This document shows positions 43,261 to 56,581 of a stretch of 64,000 nt of DNA, in pieces. Below the pieces are notes generated by a model. It ran no database searches. It saw only the letters and a list, made by a program, of their open reading frames with translations, and had not been told where the DNA came from. Source of the DNA: Buddleja alternifolia (taxonomy: Eukaryota > Streptophyta > Magnoliopsida > Lamiales > Scrophulariaceae); the NCBI GenBank assembly GCA_019426215.1, contig CM033393.1, positions 23,252,591 through 23,316,590 of the forward strand. Reading direction: 5' to 3'. Made by a program: the position numbers and the translations under genes. Numbering within the stretch: position 1 is the stretch's first letter; each line of letters opens with the position of its first letter.

Positions 43261-45060
43261 CAATCTCTGATTTTCGTATTTAATCGAATACGTGAATTAT
43301 GTGTTTTTCGTGTTTTTGAGGCATGATAATTGATGTGAAATTTATGATTTTTGAACCATGATTTTTCTGTGTTTATTCTGAAATATTATTGTATGATGAT
43401 ATGTGAATTGAAAAATCAAAATTGTGTGAGAATCGGGGGTGAAAAACCCTTCGACGTGCGTGCAGCGTGCACGACTGGCACAAGTCATGCGCGCAGGTGC
43501 TGTGCGCCCACCCTGACGTGACCGTGCGACGGGCCCACAGCGTGCCCTCGGAGGCCTGGGTCCATGACACGGGTCCTAACGGATCGGGTCAAAAAATTTT
43601 GGGTCCAAATTTTTTAATAAATGAGTTTTGGATTATTTTAATTATCCGGGTGGGTCAAAAGGATGATGATCGGGATTTTAATAAAATGAGCCCAAATAGG
43701 TTTAATTAAATTATTGGGAATTCAATAAATTCATTTTGGGCTTAATTAATTGAATTTAAATATGCCAATGGTTGGTAATTTATGTTTGATGAAATCGAGC
43801 CCAAATTTATTTTTTATTGAATATTAATTATTTGGATAAGATAATTAATTAATTATTCTTGGAGACTTTTAATCAATTTATCTATTTAAATAATAGATTC
43901 TCACTAGATGGTTTATTATCATAAATATCAACGAAATTTGGAATTTTATTGGAGAAATTAATTAGTTGGACTTATTAATTATTAACTTAATCACCAACAT
44001 AGTTGCTTTAAATAACGGGAGCATGTATTATATGATGGTGACATTATCCATGGGCTTAGGTTGTTTTCTTTTTGGATGTATTTCTTTTATGGGTTGTAAG
44101 GGCCGGATTTGAGCCCATTATTTTATTTCTAGAATTATATATAGGTTGTTAAAATAATCTCATGCAATAGATAGAAATAGAATAGGCCTTGAAAAAGAGA
44201 TAAATCCAAAAGAAGAAGAACTTGGAGCCCAAGAAGAATGGCTAAGCTTATTTTTCATTTTTATGATGGCCCATTGGCTTGGGCCATCTAGAAAGAGCCC
44301 ATTAATATATGTGTTGATTTTATTGCTTTCAATGCATGTTCATTAGTTGTATGAAGCAAGTATGTAGTAAATATGCGCTATATAAATATGATAATGTGCA
44401 AAGTGAGACGTAGATAAATGTTTAGAACATGAATTCTCCCAAACAAAAATTATGCTAAGTTAGTAAGGGGCGCTAGGCGTCCTTTCCCTCCACTGAACTT
44501 AATAGAATTAAGATTTAAACCTAGTATATGGCATCTTCCCAGTAAGTGGGGGTCATATATCAAGATTTAATTCTGAAATTTTATTAAGTGCATTAGATGC
44601 CTTAATCGAGACATATTTCACCCCAAATATCGTTAAAGGGTTGTAAGGTGAAATTAAAATGTTAGATTATGAGAAGTTAGTGGGAATGAACTTGGATAGT
44701 CCACAAAGCCTATAAATCGTTAAAGGGTTGCGGTTTTGGTAGATTATGGGAAAAAGAAGATTCGACCGTCTATTGGATGGAATGATGTTGGACATCACTT
44801 TAGTTAAGTAATGGACCAAATATCGTTAAAGGGTTGCCATCCATTACATTAATTAAAGAACACAATCTCCACTACGAAGCAATAAACAACGATCACTTTC
44901 ATTTTTCACAGTGGGAGTGTGAATCTCGATAAATGTAGTGGGAGCCAAGTTATAAGTTGAAGTCCTTGATTTTAAACTTAGTTTTAGTTTAAGTTCCAAA
45001 TATCTAATATAGTCTGGTTTATTTTCTGCAATTATTTGTCTTATCTCTCTCAAAATAAAA
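43261..45060 (+). other. Ang-5 leader with GC-rich island
   Basis: 1.8 kb of untranslated leader. A GC-rich island (about 43445-43590, rich in GTGC and GCGTG words) stands out from AT-rich DNA. Then follow AT-rich stretches and the three-hairpin module. Short open frames here on either strand are not conserved in Ang-1 or Ang-4. Confidence 0.75.
44615..44847 (+). promoter_or_regulatory. Three-hairpin module in the Ang-5 leader
   Basis: Hairpin 1 arms are 44615-44622 and 44647-44654 (8 bp, perfect). Hairpin 2 arms are about 44701-44710 and 44732-44739 (imperfect). Hairpin 3 arms are 44808-44815 and 44840-44847 (8 bp, perfect). All three loops contain ATCGTTAAAGGGTTG unchanged. The gag ATG region is about 215 nt downstream. 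Confidence 0.7.
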
Positions 45061-45955
45061 ATGACTATCAACCCACTTTCCGTCTTACTCGAAAAAACAT
45101 CCTTACCCGACCCAACTACGTGGATTGGCTAAGGAACTTGAGAATTGTTCTCAACATGGAGTCTTTGGGGTACGTGTTGGACACGGACATCCCTGCTCCG
45201 CTTGCCAGGACACGTGCCAACGAGGAAAAGGTCCAAGCTCATGAAAAATGGGTAAAGGACGATGTCCGAGTGCTTGGGTACATTCTTGGCTCGATGAAAA
45301 ACGAACTTCAGAGGTCCCATGAGAAGATGACCACTGCTAGGGCTATCTTGGCACACTTGGTCAAGCTCTATGGTGAGCACTGTCGCACGGCTAGATATGA
45401 GATATCTAAAGAGCTCTTCGGAGCTAAAATGAGAGAAGGTGAAAAAGTTGGGGATTATGTCCTCAAAATGACCTCGAGGATTGAAAGATTGGAGGCTCTC
45501 GATTTTACAATGAACCCACAACTACAAACTGATCTCATTTTGCAGTCTCTTTCTGATTCTTTTTCCAAATTTGTCATGAACTTCAATTGTAACGAGATTG
45601 AATGCAACGTAGCTGGGCTAATGAACAAATTAAACACTGCACAATCTCAATTGAAGCCTAAGGGAAAAGAAACTGCATTGGTTATCTCTTCTGGTACCAA
45701 AAAGGCTAAGAACAAGAAAAAGAAAAAGGAAAGGCAGAGTGGTGAGCTTGGTGCTCAGGGTGGTGTCGATAAGGGAAAAGGGAAAGCTCATGTGAATCGC
45801 AAGCATAAGGGGCCACATAAGACGGATATATGCCTACACTGCGGTGAGCTAGGCCACTGGAGAAGAAACTGTCCAAACATGGGCCCAAGAGCACAAGTTA
45901 TGGAAATTTATGTTCATGAAACTTATTGTTCTATGACCGTTTTCTCTACATCTTA
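45061..45955 (+). pseudogene. gag: Ang-5 gag
   Basis: Best-preserved gag of this family here, about 300 residues in one frame (from about 45073). It has LRNLRIVLNMESLGYVLD, the gag core AILAHLVKLYGEHCRTARYE, a Lys-rich stretch (near 45700-45760) and a zinc knuckle CLHCGELGHWRRNC (45831-45872). The ATG at 45061 is out of frame with this, so a small indel near the N-terminus is likely. The frame ends at a TAG (about 45954) where Ang-1 has TGG, a G-to-A change. Confidence 0.85.
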
Positions 45956-48900
45956 GATTCTTGATTTTAGAGCTAGTGCTCACATTTGTTGTATGGATCA
46001 GGATCTAGTGCGAGGAAGGAAGCTGTACAGTGATGAGGTGAAGATAAGTGAAGGCAGCGGGCAAAGCGTCGTAGCTACGGGAATTGGATCTACCTCGTTA
46101 CTTTTGAATTCTGGACATTTACTATTTTTGGGTAATGTTCTAGTTTTGCCCAATTGGCTTAAAAACATTGTTTCAATTCCCGTTTCAGTTAAACTTAGTT
46201 ATACTTTCCATTTTACTAATGAACACTGCAATATTTATTATGGTAATAAATTAGTGGGTTTTGCTTCTTTAGTAAATGGTTTGTATTACCTTAAAGTCCA
46301 GAATGAGTGTTCTGTAAATACTATACAAAGTAAACGTGGTAGGAAAGGAACTAACCAAAGTTTGATTTAGCATCTTAGACTAGGCCATGCCGGCAAGCAC
46401 AAAATTCACAAAATGGAGAAAGATGGACTAATCTGTCCACTGGGATTGGATCCCTATCCTACTTGTGAATCTTGTCTTAAAGGCAAGATGGCTAGATCCC
46501 CCTTCATAGGGGCTTTTGAAAGAGCCTCACAAATCTTAGGATTAGTGCATACTGATGTTTGTGGACCATTTGGAGAAATGGCTCGTGGAGGTTTCCTTTA
46601 CTTCATCACATTCACTGATGACTGGTCTAGTGTACCTGATGAAGCATAAGTCTGAATCCATTGAAAACTTTAAGGAATTCAAGGCTTTAGTGGAAAATCA
46701 AAGTGGTCAACATATAAAAACTCTTCGATCTGATCGAGGGGGAGAATATAGGAGCGACGAGTTTGATGTATACCTTAGAGAGAATGGTATAGTTTTACAG
46801 CTCGTACCTCCAGCGACACCACAGTTGAATGGAGTAGCCGAACGAAGAAATTGAACCTTGTTGGACATGGTTCGATCCATGCTCAGCTACACTGATTTAC
46901 CCATTTCACTGTGGGGTCATGCACTGCTTATGGTTGTACACATTTTACATAGATGTCCATCCAAGTCCGTTCCTAAGACTCCATATGAGATATGGAGAAA
47001 TAGGAAACCATGTCTTAATCACATTAAAATTTGGGGATGTCCTGCTTATGTCAAGAAGACTAAAGTGGACAAGTTGGAGGCTAGATCCTTGAAAGGGTTA
47101 GTTATCCTGAGGATTCCATGGGATACCTTTTTTACCTGCATGATGATTAGAGGATCATCGTAGCTTTGCAAGCCCATTTTCTTGAAGATGAGTTCATTCA
47201 AGAAGGAGGAGTAGGTAGAAAGATTGTTTTGGAAGAACAAAATGAAACTTAACTAGATACATCTTCACAGGAAGTGAGAACCAAACCTTCTTTAACACAA
47301 CCACAACCACGAAGATCAAGTAGGATACCTCAACCACCTGAGAGGTATGGATATCTATTACAGAGGGAGCTTAGTCTCCATTCTATAATGGAGGAGGGTC
47401 ATGGAGATGATCCCTCCAATTATGATCAAGTGATGGCGGATGTGGATGCTACAAGATAGCTTGAAGCTATGCAAACTGAGTTCAATTCGATGCATTCAAA
47501 CCAAGTCTGCAAGCTTGTGAATCAGCCTGATGTGGTAAAACCTATTGGGCACAAATGGATTTACAAGAGAAAGATTGGTGTTGATGGCAAGGTTAACACC
47601 TACAAAGCCAGGCTAGTGGCGAAAGGGTATAGTCAAAAAGAAGGAATTGACTACCAAGAAACCTTTTCGCCAATGGCTATGATCAAATCAATAAGGATTC
47701 TACTTGCAATAACAGCTCACCTAGATTATGAGATATGGCAAATGGATGTCAAAACTGCTTTCCTAAATGGATTCCTAGAAGAGGATATCTATTTGGAACA
47801 GCCTATAGGTTTTGTATCCGAGGATCACATTCATAAGGTATGTAAGCTTGAGAGATCCATTTATGGACTCAAGCAAGCATCTCGTAGCCGGAGTCTACGT
47901 TTTGAAGAGGCAGTCAAAGGATTTGACTTCATCAAGAACCAAGATGAGCCACGTGTTTACAAGAAGGTTAGTGGGAACAAGATAACATTCCTTGTGTTAT
48001 ATGTAGATGACATATTACTCATAGGGAATGATATAGGAATGCTCACCACTGTTAAGAAGTGGCTTTTGAGTACTTTCTCCATGAAAAACTTGGGAGAGGC
48101 AACTTATATTCTAGGGATTCGAATCTGCAGAGATCGAACAAATAGAATGATAGGGCTCTCTCAAGACCTTTACTTAGAAAAGGTCCTAAAGAGATATAAG
48201 ATGGAGGATTCTAAGAAAGGGTTCCTACCAATGAGACAAGGGGTGCATCTATCAAAATCTATGCCTCCTCAAAGTGACGAAGATAGATAAGATATGAGCA
48301 CTGTACCCTATGCATCTGCAGTGGGTAGCCTGATGTACCCGATGTTGTGTAGATGACCTGACATTGTGTATACAGTAAGTGTTGTTAGTCGATTTCAAGC
48401 ACACTCTGGCAAAGAACATTGGATAGCTGTGAAGAATATCCTAAAGTATCTGAAAAGAAACTAAGGATATGATTCTCATCTACGGGAGTGGTAACCTGAG
48501 AGTGGGCAGGTACACTGACTCAGATTTTCAATCAGATGTCGATGACCGGAAATCCACCTCAGGATTTGTATTCACCCACAACGGTGGGGCAGTAACTTGG
48601 AAAAGTTCCAAGCAAAGCACAACCGCGAACTCCACAACAAAGGCTGAATACATAACTGCCTCTGAGGCAGCTAAAGAGGCCGTTTGGCTTAGGAAGTTCA
48701 TAGAAGAACTTCAAGTGGTTCCAAGCATCAAGCTCTCGTTGCCACTTTATTGTGACAACACCGGAGCAATAGCGCAGGCAAGGAACTCAGGTCTCATAAC
48801 AAGTCCAAACACGTTGAGAGGAGATATCACATCATAAGAGAGATCGTTGCAAGAGGAGAAATATCTGTTTAGAAAATAGCCTCAGCTGACAATGTCGCTG

Positions 48901-48960
48901 ACCCATTGATTAAGCCATTGGCACAGGTGGTGCTAGAAAAACATTTGGAAGGAATGATAA
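45956..48960 (+). pseudogene. pol: Ang-5 pol (decayed)
   Basis: The protease active site is destroyed: the Asp-Ser-Gly-Ala of Ang-1 reads Asp-Phe-Arg-Ala (about 45963). Integrase: HTDVCGPFGE (about 46548), RSDRGGEY (about 46727), NGVAERRN (about 46832, followed by TGA). RT: 47469-48290, including KWIYKRKIGVDGK, FLNGFLEEDIYLEQ and YVDDILLIGND (about 47999). RNase H: 48469-48837. Stops or shifts occur near 46368, 46647, 46852, 47161, 47457, 48288 and 48460. Most stops can be explained by G-to-A or C-to-T changes. Confidence 0.9.
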
Positions 48961-48998
48961 AATACCATAGCAAATGGCATTGAGTGAAAGTGGGAGAT

Positions 48999-50582
48999 TG
49001 TTAGTGTGTATGCCCTCAAATGCCATAAAGAGGATAGATTTATAGGGCATTGATTTGTAACTAAACAATATATTTTCATAATATAAGGCTTTTCTTGTTG
49101 TTTCCTTATAGGCATTTGTAAGGTTTTAGTAAACAACGTAAAGTCCTTGATAATAAGGCGAACCTTCTATTCCCTATGGGATAGGGAGAATGACACTAGA
49201 AGAGTTTAATACTTATTTTCTAAAATTGGTTCGCAAGTCTAAGAAAATATTGACTGGACATCAATACTAGATAAAGACTTGTATGATATAAGTTTTGATA
49301 GAGAAAGTGCCAATCGAACACTATGGAAATGGTAGTGAGAACTTATATCATAGACACGTCATGTAGACTGATGTGTTCGAACACGGCTCGCATCAGTTTT
49401 GTCACATGGGTTTTCACTCACTGACAGTCAATGACAAAACTGATAAGTTGTGACAAGTACACGTGAACCTTAGACCTGAGGAATCATGTTGAAGATGTAC
49501 TTGTGACATCAAGTCTATCATTAGAGTAGTTAGATCCAATTCACCCGTTGGTGGGGTCGACCTCGAAGTGCGGCTTGATGGGCAAGTAGCAGTCTTAACT
49601 AATTAGCAAAATGGGATTTATTCTCTCATATGTGGATGAGCTAAATATCCTATGCAGTCATGAATGAATGAGGTCAAAAAGACTTTGGCCAAAACATAAG
49701 AGATATTCATGTTAGACTTGTTAGACATGAAAGTCTGACTAATCCATGACTCTCACTTGACTGGATATGTGAATAAAAGATTTATACTCGTACAACATTC
49801 ACAGAGTAAAGGTTTGGAATGATTCTATTCATTCGTTCTCAATTGGGATACGATGTGGGCCACGGGACTGGCTAGGTGTTACCCATATCCTTTTGGTTTC
49901 CTCCCAATTATCTTTTGAGAGGAACCTAAAGAGTCGCGCTTAAACGAATTGCAAAAAGAAAAATCATGGAATTGACTTGAGAGAATTTTCGGTATTAGAT
50001 ATCACGATTAATTAATTAATTAATCATTAGATGATTTTATTATTTAATTTAGTAAATATGTTAATTAATTTCTTATAGAAAATTAATAATAAAATTAACA
50101 TGGACTTAATTAGTCATTTGCTTAATTTATTTATTGGATAAATAATATTAATTAAATAATTAATTAAACAAATAAAATTGGAATAAGGCCCGAAAGTTTT
50201 AAAACACTTATGGACGCCCATATTGGTTAGTTGCCTAGGGTTATTATTTACTATAGTAGTATAAATATACTACTTAGTGAAAATAATAACAAGCCTCCAA
50301 CTAATTACTTACTCTCCAAGTCAAAAGTCTTCCATCTCTCTTTCTCCCTCTAGCCAAATTCAATGAGTATAACAATAGGATTTTTCGCTTTGATTCCGAC
50401 GTGGCAATTTAGAGACGGCGACAATTTTACTGTTCAGAGAAGGATCGCGAAAGCTGTTTCAAAAATTCAAAATCCGCGAAGAAAGGTACATAGTTCTAAA
50501 CACGATTTAAATATACGAGATCGAGATGAACCACTTGGGATTTGTCTATTTTCCGCTGTGTTTTATTGCTAAAAACCCAACA
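48999..50582 (+). repeat. Ang-5 3' LTR
   Basis: 1584 bp, TGTTAGTGTGTATGCC to AAAACCCAACA, preceded by the purine tract AAGTGGGAGAT (48988-48998) and followed by the GTTTG duplication. Confidence 0.95.
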
Positions 50583-50587
50583 GTTTG

Positions 50588-51382
50588 AGATATCGATGAC
50601 TATCTTTGGAATGTATGTGAAAAGCTTGAAGGATTTTGGCTATGGAGTTTATAAGCTTTTCTCTCAAATATTTTCACCAAAGTTTTGACCTTTTCTTGTG
50701 CATGTGCATGTATTTTTTGGGTTTGCTGAAGGGTAATATTTATAGAGATTTCTTGTGATTTGCCCGTTGGACACATGCAAGCGCATGTGTCTCACGCAGT
50801 GCATAAATAGTCCATTTTCTGACATTCCTGAATTTCTGCTATTACCGATTGGACACAAGCAGACTTTGAACTCTGAATTCTGATAGTCTAGTTAAAAGGT
50901 GGCTTGTCGACAAGTCATAATGCCTTATCACATCTAGTGCACTTATCAGATATTTAACGCATTTTGAATTTATTTCCCGTTGGAAATAAATGTCCGTTGA
51001 TGATTGCATTTAAGTCCTTCATGACTTGAGAATTTATTTCTGGTGAATTTGATCCTTGATCGCTTGAGTAATTTGAGAGCTTGATTCAAAAAACCTGAAA
51101 CAGTCTTTTAGCGTTCGACAGATGCTTAAGACAAATCTTCATCTTCACATGACTTCAGACGCTGATCTTCAACTTCATCTCTCTGTAATTCTATCAGCGA
51201 CTCGGTATCTAATACTAAGTCTAAAATCTACAAAGATAAAAATTACAAGCCTAACAAAATAACAACACTTTCAAACGCTTATACAATTGTTCTATGAAAG
51301 CATAAACTTACATTCTTTTGGGGTCTAACATAAAAACCTATTCTTGTCATCATCAAAACATTTAACATGAAATTTTCTAACA
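50588..51382 (-). repeat. SIRE-2 3' LTR, right part
   Basis: Continues the LTR after Ang-5: AGATATCGATGACTATCTTTGG matches the interior of the right-hand LTR near 63743. It ends TTTTCTAACA at 51382 (minus strand TGTTAGAAAATTTCATG), next to a minus-strand purine tract (51383-51392). Confidence 0.9.
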
Positions 51383-51828
51383 ATTTCCCCATTTTTGATG
51401 ATGTCAAGACCTTAACTCTTTTATAGTTTAAGAGTTTGAAGAAAAGCCAAAAGATATAAGTTAGCGTTAGAAAGTTAGTTAAGTTAGCTAATGTTAGATT
51501 AGCTTCAACAAGATGTTTCAGTGTTAAATCATTCATTCATATAGAAATTTCAGCATACATGATTTACACTGAAAAAGTAAAGTAATAAAAGATACAAGAA
51601 CAGAAATAAGGAAATATAAGCAATTATCTCCTCTGTCGCTTTTTGGACGTCTCCTCCTAGAAGATCTCATTCACTAGGTCTAAGAGAACTCAGTCAATGT
51701 TTATCATTGTTGTATGATAGACCTTGTTGTAGTCCTCATGTCAACCTTTCCTCCCAATCTCTTGGAGGAATTCCAAGCGTCCGAATAAAATCATGGTAGA
51801 GATCTTGGACTCGATCATTGGAAGGTTT

Positions 51829-54800
51829 CTAGTTAAGAGGTCTCTGCAAGTGTTCAGCGTAAGGATGAAAACCCATGCCTTCTAAAAATTCAACATCCAC
51901 ATCAGGAAGCTTATGCCTTCCTCTGAAGTATCTTGGCTTAGGCTTCTTTGTGAGCATTTTTTTGAGGCTCGCAATCTCTTCAAACATGGAGCGCCAATTT
52001 TTGTTGTCAGTCTTGGACACTAGCTCCGCTGAGGATTTTCCTTTAGCTTTTTGATCTTGTGGCTTTTCTTTTCTTCCCCCATTTTGACTTCACCAAGGGA
52101 AGATTTCAACTCAGCGATCTCTCACCTTAGCAACTTAACTTCATCAACTAGTAAAGCAACTTGTTCAGCGATATTTTGGCACACGAAATTTTGAAAGCAT
52201 TGTGTCTTTCAGTATCGGCTGAATGTTCTGAGCAAGAGAGCGTTTGAACTCTTCAGATAGGCCTACGATTAAAGGGACCGTGCGATCCAGTACTGATGCA
52301 GTACTCTTGGTCGCAGCATTTGATATATCATGAATTCTAGTGTCAGAGGCAAGCCTGATGTGCATCTCATCATTGGCTATCATCTTGGAACAGGAACCCT
52401 CAATGGTGTTGAGCGAGTTCCTAACTGCTTTTCTGAAATCCTTTACCTCTAGATCACTATCCGAATCTGAGTTAAAGGAAGAAGAACGCTCAGGGGACGG
52501 AATGAGTCCATAAGAGCTTGAAACTGCTGTCTTTCCCTTGGATTTATCTCTGATGAAAGGTTCCTCTGTTTCTTTCAAAACTTTCTTCCTGTACTTCCTT
52601 AATCGCTAAGTCAAAAGATTGAGTTACAACCTCAATCTGCGCAATTTCTTCAACAAGTGGCGTATCGACTACTGGAGCGCTAGGGCCTTCTTCTATTTGA
52701 AAATGAGTGGTTGTGATTGCAGCGTCCTCAACAGTAGGATCCTGATCCACTTCTAACCCTGAGATCTCCATAGAAACTTCTCTTTTCACAAGGATGACCC
52801 AGATCGGGCCAATCACTTCTAGAACATGTCGTGGACTCTTGCAAAAAGTTCTCAGAATGAAAAACAAAGCTTCTTCATGCTCTTCAGAACTGAACGGTAG
52901 ATCAGCGTCTTTCAAAATCTCTACTCCAGATGTGTACAAATTTATAAAGTCCAATAAGAAAGGCATCCGCGCTTGAGCTAGCTCCTGATCCACTGGCCGG
53001 ATGAGAGAAATGAACTTGGCCACTCGGATGTTCTGTTCACAAAATAAGATACGATGCAAATTGTACCCTTGAAAGTCACTGAAACCAAAATGATGGTTAA
53101 AAGTGATATCCAGCGATTGGGCATTCTCAATAATCGCTCTTCTGTCTCTGTGAAACTTTGCATGATCATCGGTCAAATGCATATGCACCGTGCTAGGACT
53201 CGGAAGGGCGTCACGCTTGTTGGTGGAAGCGTCTTCATTCAGATCTATCTGGACATGCTAAGCAAAATTCTATTGCAGATGAAAAACATAGTGTTCTCTG
53301 TGACTAATCTGAGTGAGCTGATGACGAATATAACTTTCCATATCTCTTCTGAAATATGGCAAGGCATTCACCAGTCCCACTAGTGACTCGCGCCTCTGCA
53401 GTAAAAACAAAGCATATCCTCTACGCTGGTACTCGATTCCAAAATTGAAGAGAAATGGATACTTAATTATCTCCTCAATTGTATGGAAGTGCAGTATGAA
53501 CTCTTCCGCCCATCTGGATGTATCCAAAATCCAGCGTTTTCCATGTTTCTCAGCCAGCTCTTTGTCTTTCTTGGCCTCGAGTAGCTTCTTGAATCTTTCT
53601 TTCTCCACTTCAAAGCTATTGGCCCAAACTCTGGTAAGAAATTCTTTAGCTTCATCTTCAACCCAGAAATTGGCTGGATTGGGGTGTTCTTGGAACATAG
53701 CCCCCTTTTTTCTCCATAAGCTCAAGGGTTTCTGAGAAGACTTGTTAGCGGCTGAATGGACGACCTTTGGCATGGCATAATAACCCATTTTATTCAGCTG
53801 TTCTTCATCGGGATTCTTGTCCAATCGCCCATGTGAGGATTTCTAATCTGGACATGAGTGCGGCGGAATGGATAGTTGCGTTCAAAGCTTCTCCCGACTT
53901 CCTGAAAGCGTTTGCTTTCAAACTCTGCTAAATCTTTGAGTGGAGTCTCGAGATACTCTAGATAAGCAATGATGTCCTTTGTGGACTTAAGGCCAATCGT
54001 GGCAAGCTTCTCGAAAAAAATGGATTTTTGAACGTTTGAGAGTGCACGATTGTGGAGAGTTATCTGAAATTTGAACTCCATATCAATCAACTTCCTGAGC
54101 GTCTTTTCTCTCCAGGCATAGTAGAATTCAAGATCTTCATCATGGTCTCTGGGAAAGAAACTGATTGCTGGAGGAGGAGGACCAGTTGGTGTGGGGGCAA
54201 TTAAGGCCACTTCTATCGATCGCTCAACATCCGAAGTCTCTTCCTGGGCTGGAGAGATTTCAGTGTCCGGAAGGATTGATTCTAATTCTTTGGCGATTTT
54301 CACCACAGTTGACAAGTCAATGTCCAACTCTACGTCTACCTCTAGAGGTGGAGGTGCATCAGCGTCTGGCACACTTTGAGCTGACACATGCAAGCGTTTG
54401 AGAAATAAGAAAGATTTCTACTAAGTAGAAATTCGAGATATAAATGACATAAACGCTTACCCTGAGGAATTTCTTCGACTACATCAGTCGCTTGATCTTT
54501 AGAAACTTCAGTTTCTATAGCGTCAAACTCCGGGACTTCTTCATCTTCAATAGGTAAGGAAGTGAGGGGATCAGCATGAATGGGGATATTCAACGCATTC
54601 AATGTATTTAAATCATACTAAATGTTATATTCCCTATGAGCTGAAAGAAATTTTGTCCTAGTGTTAAAGATGAAAACAACAAGGAAAGAATAATGTACAT
54701 TATTTTAGCACAAAGTACTTACCCTAATCGCTAGCCAAATCCTGCGAAAGAGGATTGCCGTCAGGCTCTGCAACGGGTTCAGAAGGTGGAGGAGGAGGGA

Positions 54801-55849
54801 CACTCGCTGGTTCCTCAAGCGCTTGTTGAGCCTTTAGGAGTGAACTATGGCGTGCGCTTACGAGCAAGCGACACTTCCACTTCTTCTGCTTCTTCTTCAG
54901 TCCCTGGTGATATCGAAGTCCCTGGAGGAGGAGGAGAGGAGGAGACTTCTTCTTCTTCTTAGTTTCCTTCTTTTGTTTCTTTGCTGGCTTGGAGGGCTCA
55001 GTAGCTTTTACCACAACTTTCTCTTTGGTCGCTTGACCACAACCTCTTCTGGCTCATCTGATGAGACTTTTCCTTCAGTGGGGCCTTCAGCAAGGAGTCT
55101 TTTGCACTCGTCCTTGGGAACAGTTGCACCACCCACTCGCTTGAGGTTGAGCAACTCTCTGATCATCTTCTTCCCGTAAAATTTTGTCGCTGGCACTTTA
55201 GATCCTTAAAAATAAGTAGAATCCCATAAGGCTTGGGATTCACTGACTTTTGCGATGCTGCCTTAACACTATTAAAAACATACAAAGCCCAGTTGACTTT
55301 CAGCTTAGTCAACAAGGCGATCATCATCTTGTATTGAACGACGGAGACTTTATCAAACGATCCTTTCTGGCACTCAATCATCTTGGCATAAATATCAGCC
55401 AAAATGACATATTCACCTTTCATGTCATTCTTTTTGAAATTTGACTTGTAAGCAGCATCTACGTCATCACGACGAACTTGTTCCCAGACCTTGGTAAAGG
55501 CTCCCATGGCTACTTCTTCAACTTCACACCCATCAGCAGGTAGTTTCAGTAGATCCGCAAGCAATTGTGAAGAAAGTGCGAATGGGGTTTCAGCGGATGG
55601 AAATGAACAAGAGATTGAGTTGCCATCATCAGAAATGACAACATTTTTAAAGAAAAATTTAACTTCATCCTCATGAATCAGAGAATGAGAGGTGAGAAGT
55701 GTTATCAAACCGGATTCTTCAATGAGAGGAAGGATTTCTTTCATCGAAAAAATTTGGTTGCCAAAAAGGTATTCCCAGTTCAGTAGGAAACCTGCATTAA
55801 AGCCCATGGTTTTTCCGGCGGTAGATGAGGAAGACTTTGGTGTCGCCAT
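51829..55849 (-). pseudogene. SIRE-2 env-like ORF3, decayed, with intron-like segments
   Basis: Counterpart of the SIRE-1 frame at 15441-19349. ATG 55849 (MATPKSSSS). The first 215 residues are intact and align with SIRE-1 (for example VILADIYAKMIECQKGSFDK against VLADFCSKNIECRVGTFDK). After a small deletion and frame shift near 55200 the coding DNA continues in pieces: 55196-55008, 55014-54724, 54602-54461, 54380-53794, 53824-53270, 53188-52544, 52578-52165 and 52020-51829. Two AT-rich gaps (54722-54641 and 54460-54381) have GT..AG borders. The total length is close to that of SIRE-1, so the gene was once complete. Confidence 0.8.
54381..54460 (-). other. Intron-like segment in SIRE-2 env-like gene
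   Basis: 80 nt on the minus strand, beginning GTAAGCG after CAGG and ending TGTCAG, T-rich. The open frame before it and the open frame after it fit together in one phase across the segment. SIRE-1 has no such insertion in the matching region. A similar segment (54722-54641, starting GTAAGTAC) is less convincing because of stops at its borders. Confidence 0.45.
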
Positions 55850-56581
55850 TGATGAAATAGTAAGCTTTTGAGGAGGAAGAAGAAAGCTTTTTGCCTTTAG
55901 AGAATTTTTACAGCAAGAAGATTATGAAAGTGATAAAGTTTTTCTACAAAAATTTGAAGGGTTTAAATAAATGGCAAAAAGTAACTCCTTAATTGCTTTG
56001 ATAAATGCCACGTGTGAATGCAGTCAATCAGAAATGAAAAACATTGAATCTGAGCCGTTTAATCATAAAGACGGGTGTAAAGGAGGCGACAAATTAGGTT
56101 AACTACTGTAAACATAAAACTTTTGGAGTCCGCAGTTACTTTTTCAAAAGCGTGTGAGATTCTGAAAATTTTTAGCGTGAATTGCACGCGCCTGTTGGTA
56201 CACTGACACGTACCTAGGTAAGTACAAATACTAAACCACCTATTTGAGATAGTGGTCAATAATCGTCAGTTTGATGTGATAGGAACGTGTGGGTAGTTGT
56301 CAAATCTTATCTTTTGGACTTATCCACACGCTACCTTTTAGCGATGAAAGCAATGCATGATTTTTAGAGAAAGTTACTTAGCGTTAAAGTGGGAATTTTC
56401 TTAACACTGAAGTTTTATTTGAGAGAAAGAACTTTTAATCGCTGTTAGGAAATGATACTTTTATTTTATCAGCAATCAAAATGTCATGCATAAAGGTAAA
56501 CGCTAATGATCAATGCATAAAATTTTCAAAGTCATTTTTTATCATAGTCGCTTAGTAATTGGAATCAGTACAATTTTAAAG

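Larger units (their letters stand above)
41621..50582 (+). mobile_element. Ang-5: full-length Ty1/copia element (Angela/BARE-1 type), decayed
   Basis: 8.96 kb with both LTRs, Met-tRNA primer site, 1.8-kb leader, gag, pol, purine tract and GTTTG target duplications. LTRs start TGTTAGTGTG and differ by several percent, and the 3' copy lacks about 45 bp near 49715. It is clearly older than SIRE-1. It is the reference copy here for interpreting the LTR fragments and Ang-1. Confidence 0.95.
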
